64,000 bases of DNA, from positions 340,505 to 404,504 of the forward strand of contig NZ_QRAP01000004.1 of assembly GCF_003363015.1 (NCBI RefSeq). Reading direction: 5' to 3'. The notes under the pieces are model-generated. The model was not told the origin of the DNA. It did not search any database and was given only the letters and a program-made list of their open reading frames with translations. Positions 1 through 8,158 of this stretch are shown here, piece after piece; position 1 is the first letter of the stretch; the number at the start of each line of letters is the position of its first letter. Both the position numbers and the translations under genes were made by a program. This DNA is from Enterobacillus tribolii. GTDB taxonomy: Bacteria > Pseudomonadota > Gammaproteobacteria > Enterobacterales > Enterobacteriaceae.

Positions 1-1501
1 CTTTCTGCTCTGCGCTTTCCTCATCGGCCAGCTTGTCCAGCGACTCATCTTTCTTGCTCACCGACTGGAACGGCTTGCCGTCGAACTCCGTCAGGTAGCT
101 CATCATCCACTCGTCGATGCGATCGGACATCAGCAGCACTTCAATGCCTTTCTTGCGCAGCAGTTCCAGGTGCGGGCTGCTCTTCGCCGCGGCGTAGCTG
201 TCGGCGGTGATGTAGTAGATCTTCTCCTGCCCTTCCACCATGCGGCTGATGTAGTCCTCCAGCGACACGTTCTGAGCGTCGCTGTCACCGTGGGTGGAGG
301 CGAAACGCAGCAATTTGGCGATGGCTTCGCGGTTGGCGCCGTCTTCCGCCGGGCCTTCTTTCAGCACCAGGCCGAACTGCTGCCAGAATTTTTGATACTG
401 CTCCGGCTCATCTTTCGCCAGTTTTTCCAGCATCTGCAACGCACGTTTGCTCAGCGCGGAACGCAGGTTCTGGGTTACGCGGCTGTCTTGCAGGATCTCA
501 CGGGAGACGTTCAGCGGCAGATCGTTAGAATCGACCAGGCCGCGCACGAAGCGCAGGTAGTTCGGCATGAACTGCTCGGCGTCGTCCATGATGAAGACGC
601 GCTGAACGTACAGCTTCAGGCCGTGTTTATGGTCGCGGTTGAACAGATCCCACGGCGCCTGCGAAGGAATGTACAGCAGGCTGGTGTATTCCTGCTTGCC
701 TTCCACCCGATTGTGGCTCCAGATCAACGGATCGCTGAAATCATGCGCGATGTGCTTATAAAACTCTTTGTATTCTTCGTCACTGACGTCGGCTTTGGAA
801 CGGGTCCACAGGGCTTGCGCCTTGTTGATTTTTTCCCACTTCTGGCCTTCTTCTTCGCCTTCATTCGTCAGGATTTCTACCGGCAATGCAATATGGTCGG
901 AGTATTTACCGATGATATTGCGCAGGCGCCAGTCATCCAGAAACTCATCTTCCCCTTCGCGCAGGTGCAGGGTAATTTCGGTGCCACGCTCAATTTTCTC
1001 GACGTCGGCAACGGTGTATTCCCCTTCGCCGGCAGATTCCCAGAACACGCCCTGGTCGGCCTGCGCGCCGGCGGCGCGGGTACGGACGGTGACTTTGTCC
1101 GCCACGATAAACGCGGAATAGAAACCGACGCCGAACTGACCGATAAGCTGGCTGTCTTTCGCCTGATCGGAGCCGATCGACTCCAGAAATGCCTTGGTAC
1201 CGGATTTGGCGATGGTACCCAGGTTGTCGATTACTTCGTCGCGGGTCATACCGATGCCGTTGTCGCTCAGCGTCAGGGTACGATTTTCACGATCGACGGA
1301 GATGCGCACGCGCAGCTCGCCGTCTCCCTCATACAGAGAGGGCTCGGACAGGGCGCGGAAACGCAGTTTGTCTGCGGCATCGGAGGCGTTGGAGATCAAT
1401 TCACGCAGGAAGATTTCTTTATTTGAATAGAGTGAGTGGATCATCAGATGCAGAAGCTGTTTGACTTCGGACTGAAAACCACGGGTTTCTTGGCCTTTCA
1501 T
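1..1501 (-). CDS. htpG: Molecular chaperone HtpG (Hsp90), 3' end cut by window edge
   Basis: This is the bacterial Hsp90 chaperone, an ATP-dependent cytosolic dimer that helps fold and remodel client proteins under heat stress. The reading frame starts [20 protein letters not shown], the usual N-terminus of enterobacterial HtpG. It continues through the GHKL ATP-binding domain (SNASDA, the DNGIGM motif, GQFGVGFYS) into the middle domain. About 500 of the roughly 624 codons expected are present, so the C-terminal dimerisation domain lies outside the window. The start at 1501 is fixed by this N-terminus. A sigma-32 type promoter lies 60-86 bases upstream. recR, transcribed in the same direction, lies upstream. 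Confidence 0.97.
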   Translation of the reverse strand, partial: MKGQETRGFQSEVKQLLHLMIHSLYSNKEIFLRELISNASDAADKLRFRALSEPSLYEGDGELRVRISVDRENRTLTLSDNGIGMTRDEVIDNLGTIAKSGTKAFLESIGSDQAKDSQLIGQFGVGFYSAFIVADKVTVRTRAAGAQADQGVFWESAGEGEYTVADVEKIERGTEITLHLREGEDEFLDDWRLRNIIGKYSDHIALPVEILTNEGEEEGQKWEKINKAQALWTRSKADVSDEEYKEFYKHIAHDFSDPLIWSHNRVEGKQEYTSLLYIPSQAPWDLFNRDHKHGLKLYVQRVFIMDDAEQFMPNYLRFVRGLVDSNDLPLNVSREILQDSRVTQNLRSALSKRALQMLEKLAKDEPEQYQKFWQQFGLVLKEGPAEDGANREAIAKLLRFASTHGDSDAQNVSLEDYISRMVEGQEKIYYITADSYAAAKSSPHLELLRKKGIEVLLMSDRIDEWMMSYLTEFDGKPFQSVSKKDESLDKLADEESAEQK

Positions 1502-1560
1502 AGCGTATCGTCTACCTCTTGCAGGTTTGCGCTCAAAACAAAATGGGTTAACGGTAGAAG

Positions 1561-1587
1561 AATGGGGGTGCTGCGTTGTATTTCAAG
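1561..1587 (-). promoter_or_regulatory. Sigma-32 (heat-shock) promoter of htpG
   Basis: On the minus strand the sequence reads CTTGAAA (1587-1581), about 12 bases, then CCCCCATT (1568-1561). This is a close match to the RpoH consensus CTTGAAA-N11-16-CCCCATnT. It sits 60 bases upstream of the htpG start codon, as expected for a heat-shock gene. The match is read directly from the sequence; activity is inferred. Confidence 0.85.
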
Positions 1588-1611
1588 AGGAAAAAGAGGA
1601 AAAGTTTACTG

Positions 1612-1633
1612 CGGCGCCTGATTTCCGGCGCCG
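1612..1633 (-). terminator. Hairpin after recR, possible weak terminator
   Basis: A 7-bp GC-only inverted repeat (CGGCGCC / GGCGCCG) with an 8-base loop lies directly downstream of recR on the minus strand. The bases that follow are only moderately T-rich, so termination may be weak. It separates recR from the htpG heat-shock promoter. Confidence 0.4.
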
Positions 1634-1637
1634 ACGT

Positions 1638-2242
1638 TCAGAATTTTACCGGATGACGCCCGGCCAGCGAATGAGAAAGCGTCGTACCGTCCACCATCTC
1701 CAGCTCGCCGCCAACCGGCACGCCGTGGGCGATGCGGCTGGCCATAACGCCATGCGCGGCACACATTTCCGCGATGTAGTTGGCGGTCGCGTCGCCCTCT
1801 ACCGTCGGGTTGGTCGCCAGAATGACTTCGCTGATCGATTCGACTGCCAGCCGCTCTTCCAGCCGATCCAAGCCGATATCCTGCGGGCCGATGCCGTCCA
1901 GCGGGGAGAGATGCCCCATCAGGACGAAGTAACGTCCGGCAAACTGCCCGGTCTGCTCGATGGCGTGAATGTCCGCCGGGCTTTCCACCACGCAGATCTG
2001 ACCGTTCTGCGCCCGGCGCGTGTTGGTACAGATCGTACAGACATCCTGCTCGGTGAACGTGCGGCAGTCGCGGCAGTGGCCGATTTCCGACATTGCGCGG
2101 GTCAGCGCCTGCGCCAGGCGCATCCCGCCGCTGCGATCGCGTTGCAGCAGATGGAACGCCATGCGCTGTGCGGATTTCGGGCCGACGCCGGGCAAGCAGC
2201 GCAACGCCTCCATCAGTGACTCAAGAAGCGGGCTGGTCTGCA

Positions 2243-2243
<1 letters not shown>
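1638..2243 (-). CDS. recR: Recombination mediator RecR
   Basis: RecR works with RecF and RecO to load RecA on gapped single-stranded DNA in recombinational repair. The 201-residue product has the family layout: an N-terminal helix-hairpin-helix ([15 protein letters not shown]), a four-cysteine zinc finger (C57, C60, C69, C72) and a TOPRIM domain starting near residue 83 (VVESPADI). The start codon overlaps the ybaB stop by one base (TGATG), so the two are probably translationally coupled. This gene pair is the standard dnaX-ybaB-recR arrangement of Enterobacterales. Confidence 0.98.
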
Positions 2244-2620
<377 letters not shown>

Positions 2621-4660
2621 TTAAACGGGGCGAATGCTCTCTTCGTCCAGCTCGGCGTCGAACAGACGCCGCAGGGACTGAATATTGCTGTCCGCGACTA
2701 TCGACTGACGCGCCTGCGCCAGTTTCTCTTCGTAGATCGCCTGCCGCCACTCCAGCGGCGTCAGGTGCGAGGCGTCCTCATCCTCCACGACGGTTACCCC
2801 GACGGGGCGCCCGTGGTGCTCGCTCAACGCGGCAGCCAGCGTTTGCTGCGCAGAGGCGGAGTTTAAATGACGTTGCGCCGGGCGTAAATGCAAACATACG
2901 TTTCCGTCGGCCTCCTCCGTGCGCCAGGCGTTCAGCGCCAGCTGCTGCACCAGTTTGGGCAGCGGCAGACGGTTAATTTCCTCCGCCCAGGGGTCGCGCT
3001 GCGTGGCTTCTTCCGCCAGGCGTGCCGCCAGCTCCGGGGTTTTCTCGTACTCCAGCGCCGCACGCAACGCCTTGGGCGTAGTGACTTCTTTCGGCGTTTG
3101 TTCGGTCGGTTTCCCCTGCGCTTTCCAGCGATAAGCCTCTTTTTTGGCCGGCGTTTGGCTCTCTTTTCCGGCCTCCTGGCGTTGTTTACCGCGTTCCGTT
3201 ACCGAAGCCAGACGTTCAAGCGCAGAGTTCGCCGGACGCGCGGCTGAAGGCGCGGCCGGCTCATTCTTTTTTGGTTCCGTACCGCCCTGGCGACGCAGGC
3301 GGCTGCGCGCCTGCAATAGCTGGGCCGTGGCCCCCGAAACGCCCGGCGGCGGTGCGGCCTCAGGCTGGGGCGCGGGAGCGGCTTCCCGCGGCGCCTCATC
3401 ATGCGGCGCATAGTGCGTCATGTCATAGTCGGACGGCGCGGGCGGCGGCGGAACGTTCTGTGCGACCGCCGGCACCGGGCGCGGCGACGGCGCAGCGGCA
3501 ACGGGCGCCGCTGTTTGCGGTTGCTGTGGCGCCTGCGCCAGCTGCGGAACCGGCGCCGACTCCGCAATCACCGCTTTCGGGTGGAACGCCAGCGCGCGCA
3601 GCAGCGTCATCTCGGCGCCCATACGCCGATCCGGCGCGTACGCCAGCTCTTTGCGCCCCGTCAGCAACACCTGATAAAACAACTGTAAATCCGCCGGCGG
3701 AATCGTACGCGCCAGCTCGCGCAGGCGCTGTTCCACCGCCATGTAATGGTTGTCCAGCGCCGTCGGCAGCAGTTGCAGCATGGCAATGCGGTGCAGCAGC
3801 GTCAGGATCTCCACCAGCAGGTTTTCCCAGTCCACGCCGCGCTCCGCCGCCTGCTGCACCCGCGCCATCACCTGCGCGCCATCGGCGTTAACCAGCGCTT
3901 CGATAATGGCGAGCGGTTGTTCATCGTCCAGCGTTCCCAACATTTGGCTGACGGCTTCGGTCGATACCGCGCCCTGCCCCATGGCGATAGCCTGGTCGGT
4001 CAGGCTGAGGGCGTCGCGCATGCTGCCCTCCGCCGCGCGGGCAATCAGTTGCAGCGCACGGGGTTCTGAAGCCAGCCCTTCGGCCTGGGTTACTTTCTCC
4101 AGCTGCGCGCGGATTTGTTCGACGTCCAGCGCTTTGAGATGAAACTGCAGGCAGCGCGAAAGAATCGTTACCGGCAGCTTCTGCGGATCGGTGGTCGCCA
4201 GCAGGAACTTCACGTGCGGGGGCGGCTCCTCCAGCGTTTTCAGCAGCGCGTTGAAGCTGTGGCGCGACAACATGTGGACTTCGTCAATCAGGTAGACTTT
4301 GAAACGTCCGCGCGCCGGCGCGTACTGCACGTTGTCCAGCAGATCGCGGGTATCCTCGACCTTGGTGCGCGAGGCCGCGTCAATTTCCAGCAGATCGACG
4401 AAACGCCCTTCTTCAATTTCGCGGCAGTTATCGCATTTGCCGCAGGGCGTCGCCGTAATTCCGCTTTCACAATTCAGCCCCTTGGCCAGCAGGCGCGCAA
4501 TGGTGGTTTTCCCCACGCCCCGGGTGCCGGAGAACAGGTAAGCGTGATGGATTCGGCCGAGGGAAAGACCGTTCGCCAGCGCGGTCAGAACGTGTTCCTG
4601 ACCCACAACGTCAGCGAAGGTTTGTGGACGCCATTTACGGGCAAGTACCTGATAGCTCAT
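2621..4660 (-). CDS. dnaX: DNA polymerase III subunit tau (and gamma by frameshift)
   Basis: DnaX is the ATPase of the clamp-loader complex; tau also joins the two core polymerases and contacts DnaB. The 679-residue product shows Walker A (GTRGVGKTT, 45-53), four zinc cysteines (C64, C73, C76, C79), the DEVH Walker B box (126-129), a long Pro/Ala-rich linker (about 370-470) and the C-terminal tau domains. It is longer than E. coli tau (643) mainly in the linker. A programmed -1 frameshift signal at codons 463-465 would give a gamma protein of 466 residues. Transcription continues into ybaB after a 48-base gap. Confidence 0.97.
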   Translation of the reverse strand: MSYQVLARKWRPQTFADVVGQEHVLTALANGLSLGRIHHAYLFSGTRGVGKTTIARLLAKGLNCESGITATPCGKCDNCREIEEGRFVDLLEIDAASRTKVEDTRDLLDNVQYAPARGRFKVYLIDEVHMLSRHSFNALLKTLEEPPPHVKFLLATTDPQKLPVTILSRCLQFHLKALDVEQIRAQLEKVTQAEGLASEPRALQLIARAAEGSMRDALSLTDQAIAMGQGAVSTEAVSQMLGTLDDEQPLAIIEALVNADGAQVMARVQQAAERGVDWENLLVEILTLLHRIAMLQLLPTALDNHYMAVEQRLRELARTIPPADLQLFYQVLLTGRKELAYAPDRRMGAEMTLLRALAFHPKAVIAESAPVPQLAQAPQQPQTAAPVAAAPSPRPVPAVAQNVPPPPAPSDYDMTHYAPHDEAPREAAPAPQPEAAPPPGVSGATAQLLQARSRLRRQGGTEPKKNEPAAPSAARPANSALERLASVTERGKQRQEAGKESQTPAKKEAYRWKAQGKPTEQTPKEVTTPKALRAALEYEKTPELAARLAEEATQRDPWAEEINRLPLPKLVQQLALNAWRTEEADGNVCLHLRPAQRHLNSASAQQTLAAALSEHHGRPVGVTVVEDEDASHLTPLEWRQAIYEEKLAQARQSIVADSNIQSLRRLFDAELDEESIRPV
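3231..3272 (-). promoter_or_regulatory. Programmed -1 ribosomal frameshift signal in dnaX
   Basis: The slippery heptamer A AAA AAG lies at 3272-3266 on the minus strand, in the correct phase (CCA AAA AAG, codons 463-465). A shift of -1 reads GAA then TGA, so gamma ends with Glu immediately after the slip, as in E. coli. A purine-rich AGGG lies about 12 bases upstream as a possible internal Shine-Dalgarno. Downstream, a GC-rich stem-loop runs from 3260 to 3231 (GCCGG paired with CCGGC, inner CGCG with CGCG). All three stimulatory elements known from E. coli dnaX are therefore present. Confidence 0.9.
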
Positions 4661-4855
4661 GAATGTTTTGTCACTGGTAAAAATATGGGAAAGCCGGGTA
4701 TATCCGCTGCGCCGTCAAACCAGGGCAATAGTTTGTTTTTGTTCATCTTTCATGCCCGAATGCCGGCCCGCGCGTACCCACGGGAACTCAGGTTTATTAG
4801 TGTACCAGCATGCGCGTGTTCCGTCCTCACTTTAGGAGACACGGACGTGAAGCGC

Positions 4856-4885
4856 AAAAAAACGCCGGTGCGAAATGCACCGGCG
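4856..4885 (-). terminator. Rho-independent terminator of the Ail-like gene
   Basis: A perfect 9-bp stem (CGCCGGTGC / GCACCGGCG, 4863-4885) with a 5-base loop is followed on the minus strand by seven T residues (4862-4856). It begins 30 bases past the stop codon of the outer membrane protein gene and insulates it from dnaX. Confidence 0.9.
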
Positions 4886-4915
4886 CAGGATAACGGGGTA
4901 AAGCACGGAGGCGGA

Positions 4916-5515
4916 TCAGAAAACGATAGCCAGGATGCCGATGTTAAATCCGTTGATGGAACGTTCCTTACCGTTAATGTCTACGCGTGAGCCTTCATAA
5001 CCGATATCAATCGCCAGGTTTTCCCACGGGTTGATCTGGATACCGGCGCCATACATAAAGGAAGCCTTCGTCTTGTTGTTACTAGAATTTGACGAACCGA
5101 CGTAGCCGCCGTTTTGATAATTAGTACGCGAAGAAGAGTAATCGACCTTATTCAGGTTTACGCCGACCATGCCGTATAAACTGAATAAATCATTAATGCG
5201 ATATGTCGGCCCGACAGCAAGCGAATGATACTTAAGCTTGGTGTGTTCTTTAAAATAGTAGTCCGCGCCGGATTCATTTCTGCCGTCGCTTCCCGCCATA
5301 TAAGTTAACGAACCCAGAACGCCAAACGGGCTATTTTCCCATTCATAACGATATTTGACGTTAGCGCCATAAATATTTTTAAAATCCTGAACTTTACTTT
5401 GCGCATAACCGAACGTCAGGGTGTGATGGCCCGGTTCATACGCTGAGGCCAGAGCCGGAGAGCTGCTGCACAGAAGGAGGCCGGTAGCGGCACCCAGAAG
5501 CGCGAGTCCTTTCAT
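4916..5515 (-). CDS. Outer membrane protein, Ail/Lom (OmpX-like) family
   Basis: The 199-residue product has a cleavable signal peptide (ending near PALAS) and a mature part of alternating hydrophobic strands ending in ...GILAIVF. A terminal Phe after an amphipathic strand is the usual outer membrane beta-barrel signature. The pattern of strands (LTFGYAQSKV, YRYEWENSPFGVLGSLTYM, VGPTYRINDLFSLYGMVGV, GIQINPWENLAIDIGYEGSR) matches the 8-stranded Ail/Lom/OmpX family. Members include adhesion and serum-resistance factors as well as OmpX. A Ser/Asn-rich segment (about 135-150) is probably a surface loop. In E. coli, dnaX and apt are adjacent, so this gene is an insertion with its own terminator. 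Which Ail-family role it has cannot be told. Confidence 0.88.
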   Translation of the reverse strand: MKGLALLGAATGLLLCSSSPALASAYEPGHHTLTFGYAQSKVQDFKNIYGANVKYRYEWENSPFGVLGSLTYMAGSDGRNESGADYYFKEHTKLKYHSLAVGPTYRINDLFSLYGMVGVNLNKVDYSSSRTNYQNGGYVGSSNSSNNKTKASFMYGAGIQINPWENLAIDIGYEGSRVDINGKERSINGFNIGILAIVF

Positions 5516-5800
5516 TGGTAAGCGATTCCTTAGCTAAAATAGGGGGAAATGAATACGCCAATAGAATAAGGAAACATATCGCATAGATCAATCAGGGAGT
5601 TCGGTAAACGGAATTATCCATTATCGCCTTACTGCGAATAACTCAGCATCATCCAATCAGTTCGGGCGATTGTCTGAAATAAATATCCAGGACAGAGGAA
5701 AATATCGCTGAAAAGAAACACCGTATTAATAAATCATCCGGAGCGGAAATAATCTCTCGCTCCGGAAGCGGTATAACGCCGGCATTTTATTGCGCCGTCA

Positions 5801-6352
5801 TTAATGACCGTCGAAAGAAACCAGACTGAAGCAATGTACACCCTGCGCTTCCAGGCGCGCTTCGCCGCCCAGCGCCGGCAAATCAATGACGAACGCGGCG
5901 TCGGTCACTTCACCACCCAGACGGCGCACCAGTTTCACCGTGGCCTCGATGGTCCCGCCGGTTGCCAGCAGATCGTCGATCACCAGCACTTTATCGCCGG
6001 GATGAATCGCGTCCGCGTGGATCTCCAGTTTGTCCGTACCGTACTCCAGCTCATAAGACTCGCTCAGGGTAGCGCGCGGCAGTTTGCCCGGCTTACGTAC
6101 CGGCACGAATCCGACGTTCAGGGCCAGGGCGACCGGCGCGCCGAACAGGAAACCACGGGCTTCGGTGCCGACCACCTTGGTTACGCCGCTGTCTCGGTAG
6201 CGATCGGTCAGCAGCTGGATGCTCAGCGCATAAGCCTCCGGCGCCTCCAGCAGACTGGTAACGTCGCGGAACAGAATTCCCGGCTTAGGATAGTCGGGAA
6301 TGGTCTTAATGCTTTCTTTCAAAAATTCACGTTGTTGGGATGTAACGGTCAT
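5801..6352 (-). CDS. apt: Adenine phosphoribosyltransferase
   Basis: Apt salvages adenine by joining it to PRPP to give AMP and pyrophosphate. The 183-residue product starts [20 protein letters not shown] and carries the type I PRTase PRPP-binding motif [13 protein letters not shown] (123-135). The open frame extends 39 codons further upstream, but start 6352 gives the family's usual N-terminus and length. It lies upstream of dnaX as in E. coli, here separated by the Ail-like gene. Confidence 0.96.
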   Translation of the reverse strand: MTVTSQQREFLKESIKTIPDYPKPGILFRDVTSLLEAPEAYALSIQLLTDRYRDSGVTKVVGTEARGFLFGAPVALALNVGFVPVRKPGKLPRATLSESYELEYGTDKLEIHADAIHPGDKVLVIDDLLATGGTIEATVKLVRRLGGEVTDAAFVIDLPALGGEARLEAQGVHCFSLVSFDGH

Positions 6353-6511
6353 AGATTGTTGCCTGAAAAACACCGGGTGCGGACTAAACGCGAACCGCCG
6401 GAATCCCTTCACCCTCGGGTGATACAGGGATGATGAAAAAGGAGGCAAGCCGCGCACGAAAACGCTCAAATCTATTCAAACTGACACGCAAATGCAACTA
6501 AAGACAACAGC

Positions 6512-6892
6512 TCAGCGCATTTTTTCTTGCTCTGCATCAAGAACCGGCAGACGCCACATCACGCTGAGTAAAATCAGCAAAATGGCCAGCAGCAGCAGCC
6601 GTACCCACCAAAGCTTAATCAGCCACAGGGAGACGGAAAAGGTGATAATAATCACAATGACGGCCTTGGTTTTAGCACCCCGTGGCAACGCCCGGTGTTT
6701 CTGCCAGTGACGCAGCCAGGGGCCGAACCATGACCGATACAGCAACCAGTGGTGAAAACGGGGCGACGAACGGGCAAAACACCAGGCGGCCAGCAGTAAA
6801 AACGGCGTGGTAGGCAGCACCGGCAAAAGAGCGCCCAGACAAGCCAGAGCAAAGGCCAGCCATCCTGCGATTATCAGTCCTATGCGCCGCAT
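6512..6892 (-). CDS. ybaN: Inner membrane protein YbaN (DUF454)
   Basis: This is a small integral membrane protein of the DUF454 family with unknown function. From the start at 6892 (AAGG at 8-9 bases upstream) it is 126 residues, close to the 125 of E. coli YbaN. It has an N-terminal hydrophobic helix (LIIAGWLAFALACLGALLPV) followed by the family motif LPTTPFLLLAAWCFARSSPRFH, a charged middle and two C-terminal hydrophobic helices. The frame is open much further upstream, but that part is antisense to priC and not credible. It is transcribed divergently from priC. Confidence 0.92.
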   Translation of the reverse strand: MRRIGLIIAGWLAFALACLGALLPVLPTTPFLLLAAWCFARSSPRFHHWLLYRSWFGPWLRHWQKHRALPRGAKTKAVIVIIITFSVSLWLIKLWWVRLLLLAILLILLSVMWRLPVLDAEQEKMR

Positions 6893-6952
6893 CTGTGTTA
6901 ACCTTGTCTCCGCCCCATTCTCTGCCACGTTTATAACCGCTAAGGAGCCTTT

Positions 6953-7492
6953 GTGTCGAGCCATCCGCTGATTCAAACGCTGGAGCAACAGTTCGCCCAA
7001 CTGGCTCACGCCCTGGAAAGCATTGCCGACCAGCCTGCGGCGAAAGCACGCTTTGACCGCGCGCTGTTCAGCGCGCACGGCACGCGCCTGCGCGATTATC
7101 TGGCGGAAACCCGCGCCAATCTGGAACAGCTGGCGCGCGCCGTGGAGGGGAAACATATGGCGCAGACGCGTTTCCTGGCAGAACGCATCGTCGCGCAAAT
7201 CGCCGCATTGCGGCGGGAAGAAGCAACGCAGGCGCTGCGCCGGGCGGAGCCGGTTACGCCCGCCCGCGACAGCGGAGATCTTTATCAAAAGCTGGCGCAG
7301 CATCAGGACTATGAACGCCGCCTGAAAGATATGATCGCCGACCGCGAAAGCCGCCTGTCCCAGTGCACCACGCTGGCGCAACAGCAGAATTTACAGCGGG
7401 AAATCGTGGCGCAGGAAGGACGTTTGGCAAGATGTCGCCAGGCGCTGGGCAAGATAGAAAAACAAATAGAGCGCTATGAACGGGGATTTTGA
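6953..7492 (+). CDS. priC: Primosomal replication protein N'' (PriC)
   Basis: PriC restarts stalled forks by recognising the fork and SSB and helping load DnaB. The 179-residue product begins MSSHPLIQTLEQQFAQLAHAL and is almost all charged alpha helix, with a final coiled segment. Both length and composition fit the PriC family. It starts with GTG at 6953, with TAAGGAG five bases upstream. It is divergent from ybaN; in E. coli priC is directly followed by rsmS, while here a small membrane protein gene sits between them. Confidence 0.94.
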   Translation: MSSHPLIQTLEQQFAQLAHALESIADQPAAKARFDRALFSAHGTRLRDYLAETRANLEQLARAVEGKHMAQTRFLAERIVAQIAALRREEATQALRRAEPVTPARDSGDLYQKLAQHQDYERRLKDMIADRESRLSQCTTLAQQQNLQREIVAQEGRLARCRQALGKIEKQIERYERGF

Positions 7493-7671
7493 CGACAATA
7501 ACCACGTTTAGGTTATGGGTTTGAAACTTATTTCAGTACGTTATCGCGCCATTTAAGTGTTAGGCTTTCTTCCGCATTAATAAAGGGATTTTTTTCAACT
7601 ATAATTATCCTGACTCCGTTTAAAGCACGTACGGGGGATTGATAATTGCTTCATTTGTGGGAGATGTACAT

Positions 7672-7920
7672 ATGGGTCTGATTTCATGGATCATCCTGGG
7701 TTTGATCGTCGGTATTCTGGCCAAGTGGTTTATGCCCGGCAAAGACGGCGGTGGCTTCATTATGACGGTGATTCTTGGGGTTGTGGGCGCACTGGTCGGC
7801 GGCTATATCAGTTCATTCTTCGGTCTTGGCACCGTCACCGGGTTTAATTTCAAAAGCCTGATTATCGCGATTCTCGGCTCCATGCTGGTGCTGTTTATCT
7901 ACCGTAAGATCAAAAGCTGA
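7672..7920 (+). CDS. GlsB/YeaQ/YmgE family stress-response membrane protein
   Basis: An 82-residue protein with three hydrophobic glycine-rich helices: SWIILGLIVGILAKWFMPG, IMTVILGVVGALVGGYISSFFG and SLIIAILGSMLVLFIYRK. This is the layout of the GlsB/YeaQ/YmgE (transglycosylase-associated) family, often linked to envelope or acid stress; the molecular function is unknown. The start ATG at 7672 has GGGAG about 8 bases upstream; the frame runs a little further upstream without a good start. It lies between priC and rsmS, 9 bases before rsmS, and may be co-transcribed with it. A TTG-rich AT segment upstream (7560-7640) probably holds a promoter. Confidence 0.9.
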   Translation: MGLISWIILGLIVGILAKWFMPGKDGGGFIMTVILGVVGALVGGYISSFFGLGTVTGFNFKSLIIAILGSMLVLFIYRKIKS

Positions 7921-7929
7921 TAGTCAGCC

Positions 7930-8088
7930 ATGTCTCTGGAACAAGCTCCCGCTGAAGTTCAGCTTGCCGTGGATTTGATTTATCTGCTGGAAAGCAATGA
8001 GGTCGAGCCTGAGGTTGTTCTGGCCGCGTTGGATCTCATCAGGAAAGACTATGAAGCCAAACTGCGGCAGCGCGACGTTGCTTCCTGA
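7930..8088 (+). CDS. rsmS: Pleiotropic regulatory protein RsmS (YbaM family)
   Basis: A 52-residue acidic helical protein (MSLEQAPAEVQLAVDLIYLL... ending RQRDVAS). It matches E. coli YbaM, encoded at the same place after priC, and the RsmS proteins of soft-rot enterobacteria, which affect secondary metabolism and exoenzyme output. The biochemical mechanism is not known. It is followed by a strong terminator. Confidence 0.92.
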   Translation: MSLEQAPAEVQLAVDLIYLLESNEVEPEVVLAALDLIRKDYEAKLRQRDVAS

Positions 8089-8118
8089 GATAACGGCTTA
8101 ACATAACGAACATATATC

Positions 8119-8152
8119 ATGCCAGTCAGCGCGTTGCCGACTGGCATTTTTT
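8119..8152 (+). terminator. Rho-independent terminator after rsmS
   Basis: An 8-bp stem (TGCCAGTC / GACTGGCA, 8120-8146) is followed by six T residues. It lies 30 bases past rsmS and just before the convergent mscK stop codon. Confidence 0.88.
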
Positions 8153-8158
8153 ATGGCC

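Noticed and set aside
170..1426. A 418-codon open frame on the plus strand opposite htpG
   Set aside because: It is the antisense shadow of a well-conserved htpG reading frame and its translation has no recognisable motif.
2888..3891. Several long plus-strand frames inside dnaX
   Set aside because: They are GC-rich Arg/Pro/Ala-rich shadows of the dnaX linker region.
6893..7381. Upstream extension of the ybaN frame to 289 codons
   Set aside because: The extension is antisense to priC; start 6892 gives the family length and has a ribosome site.
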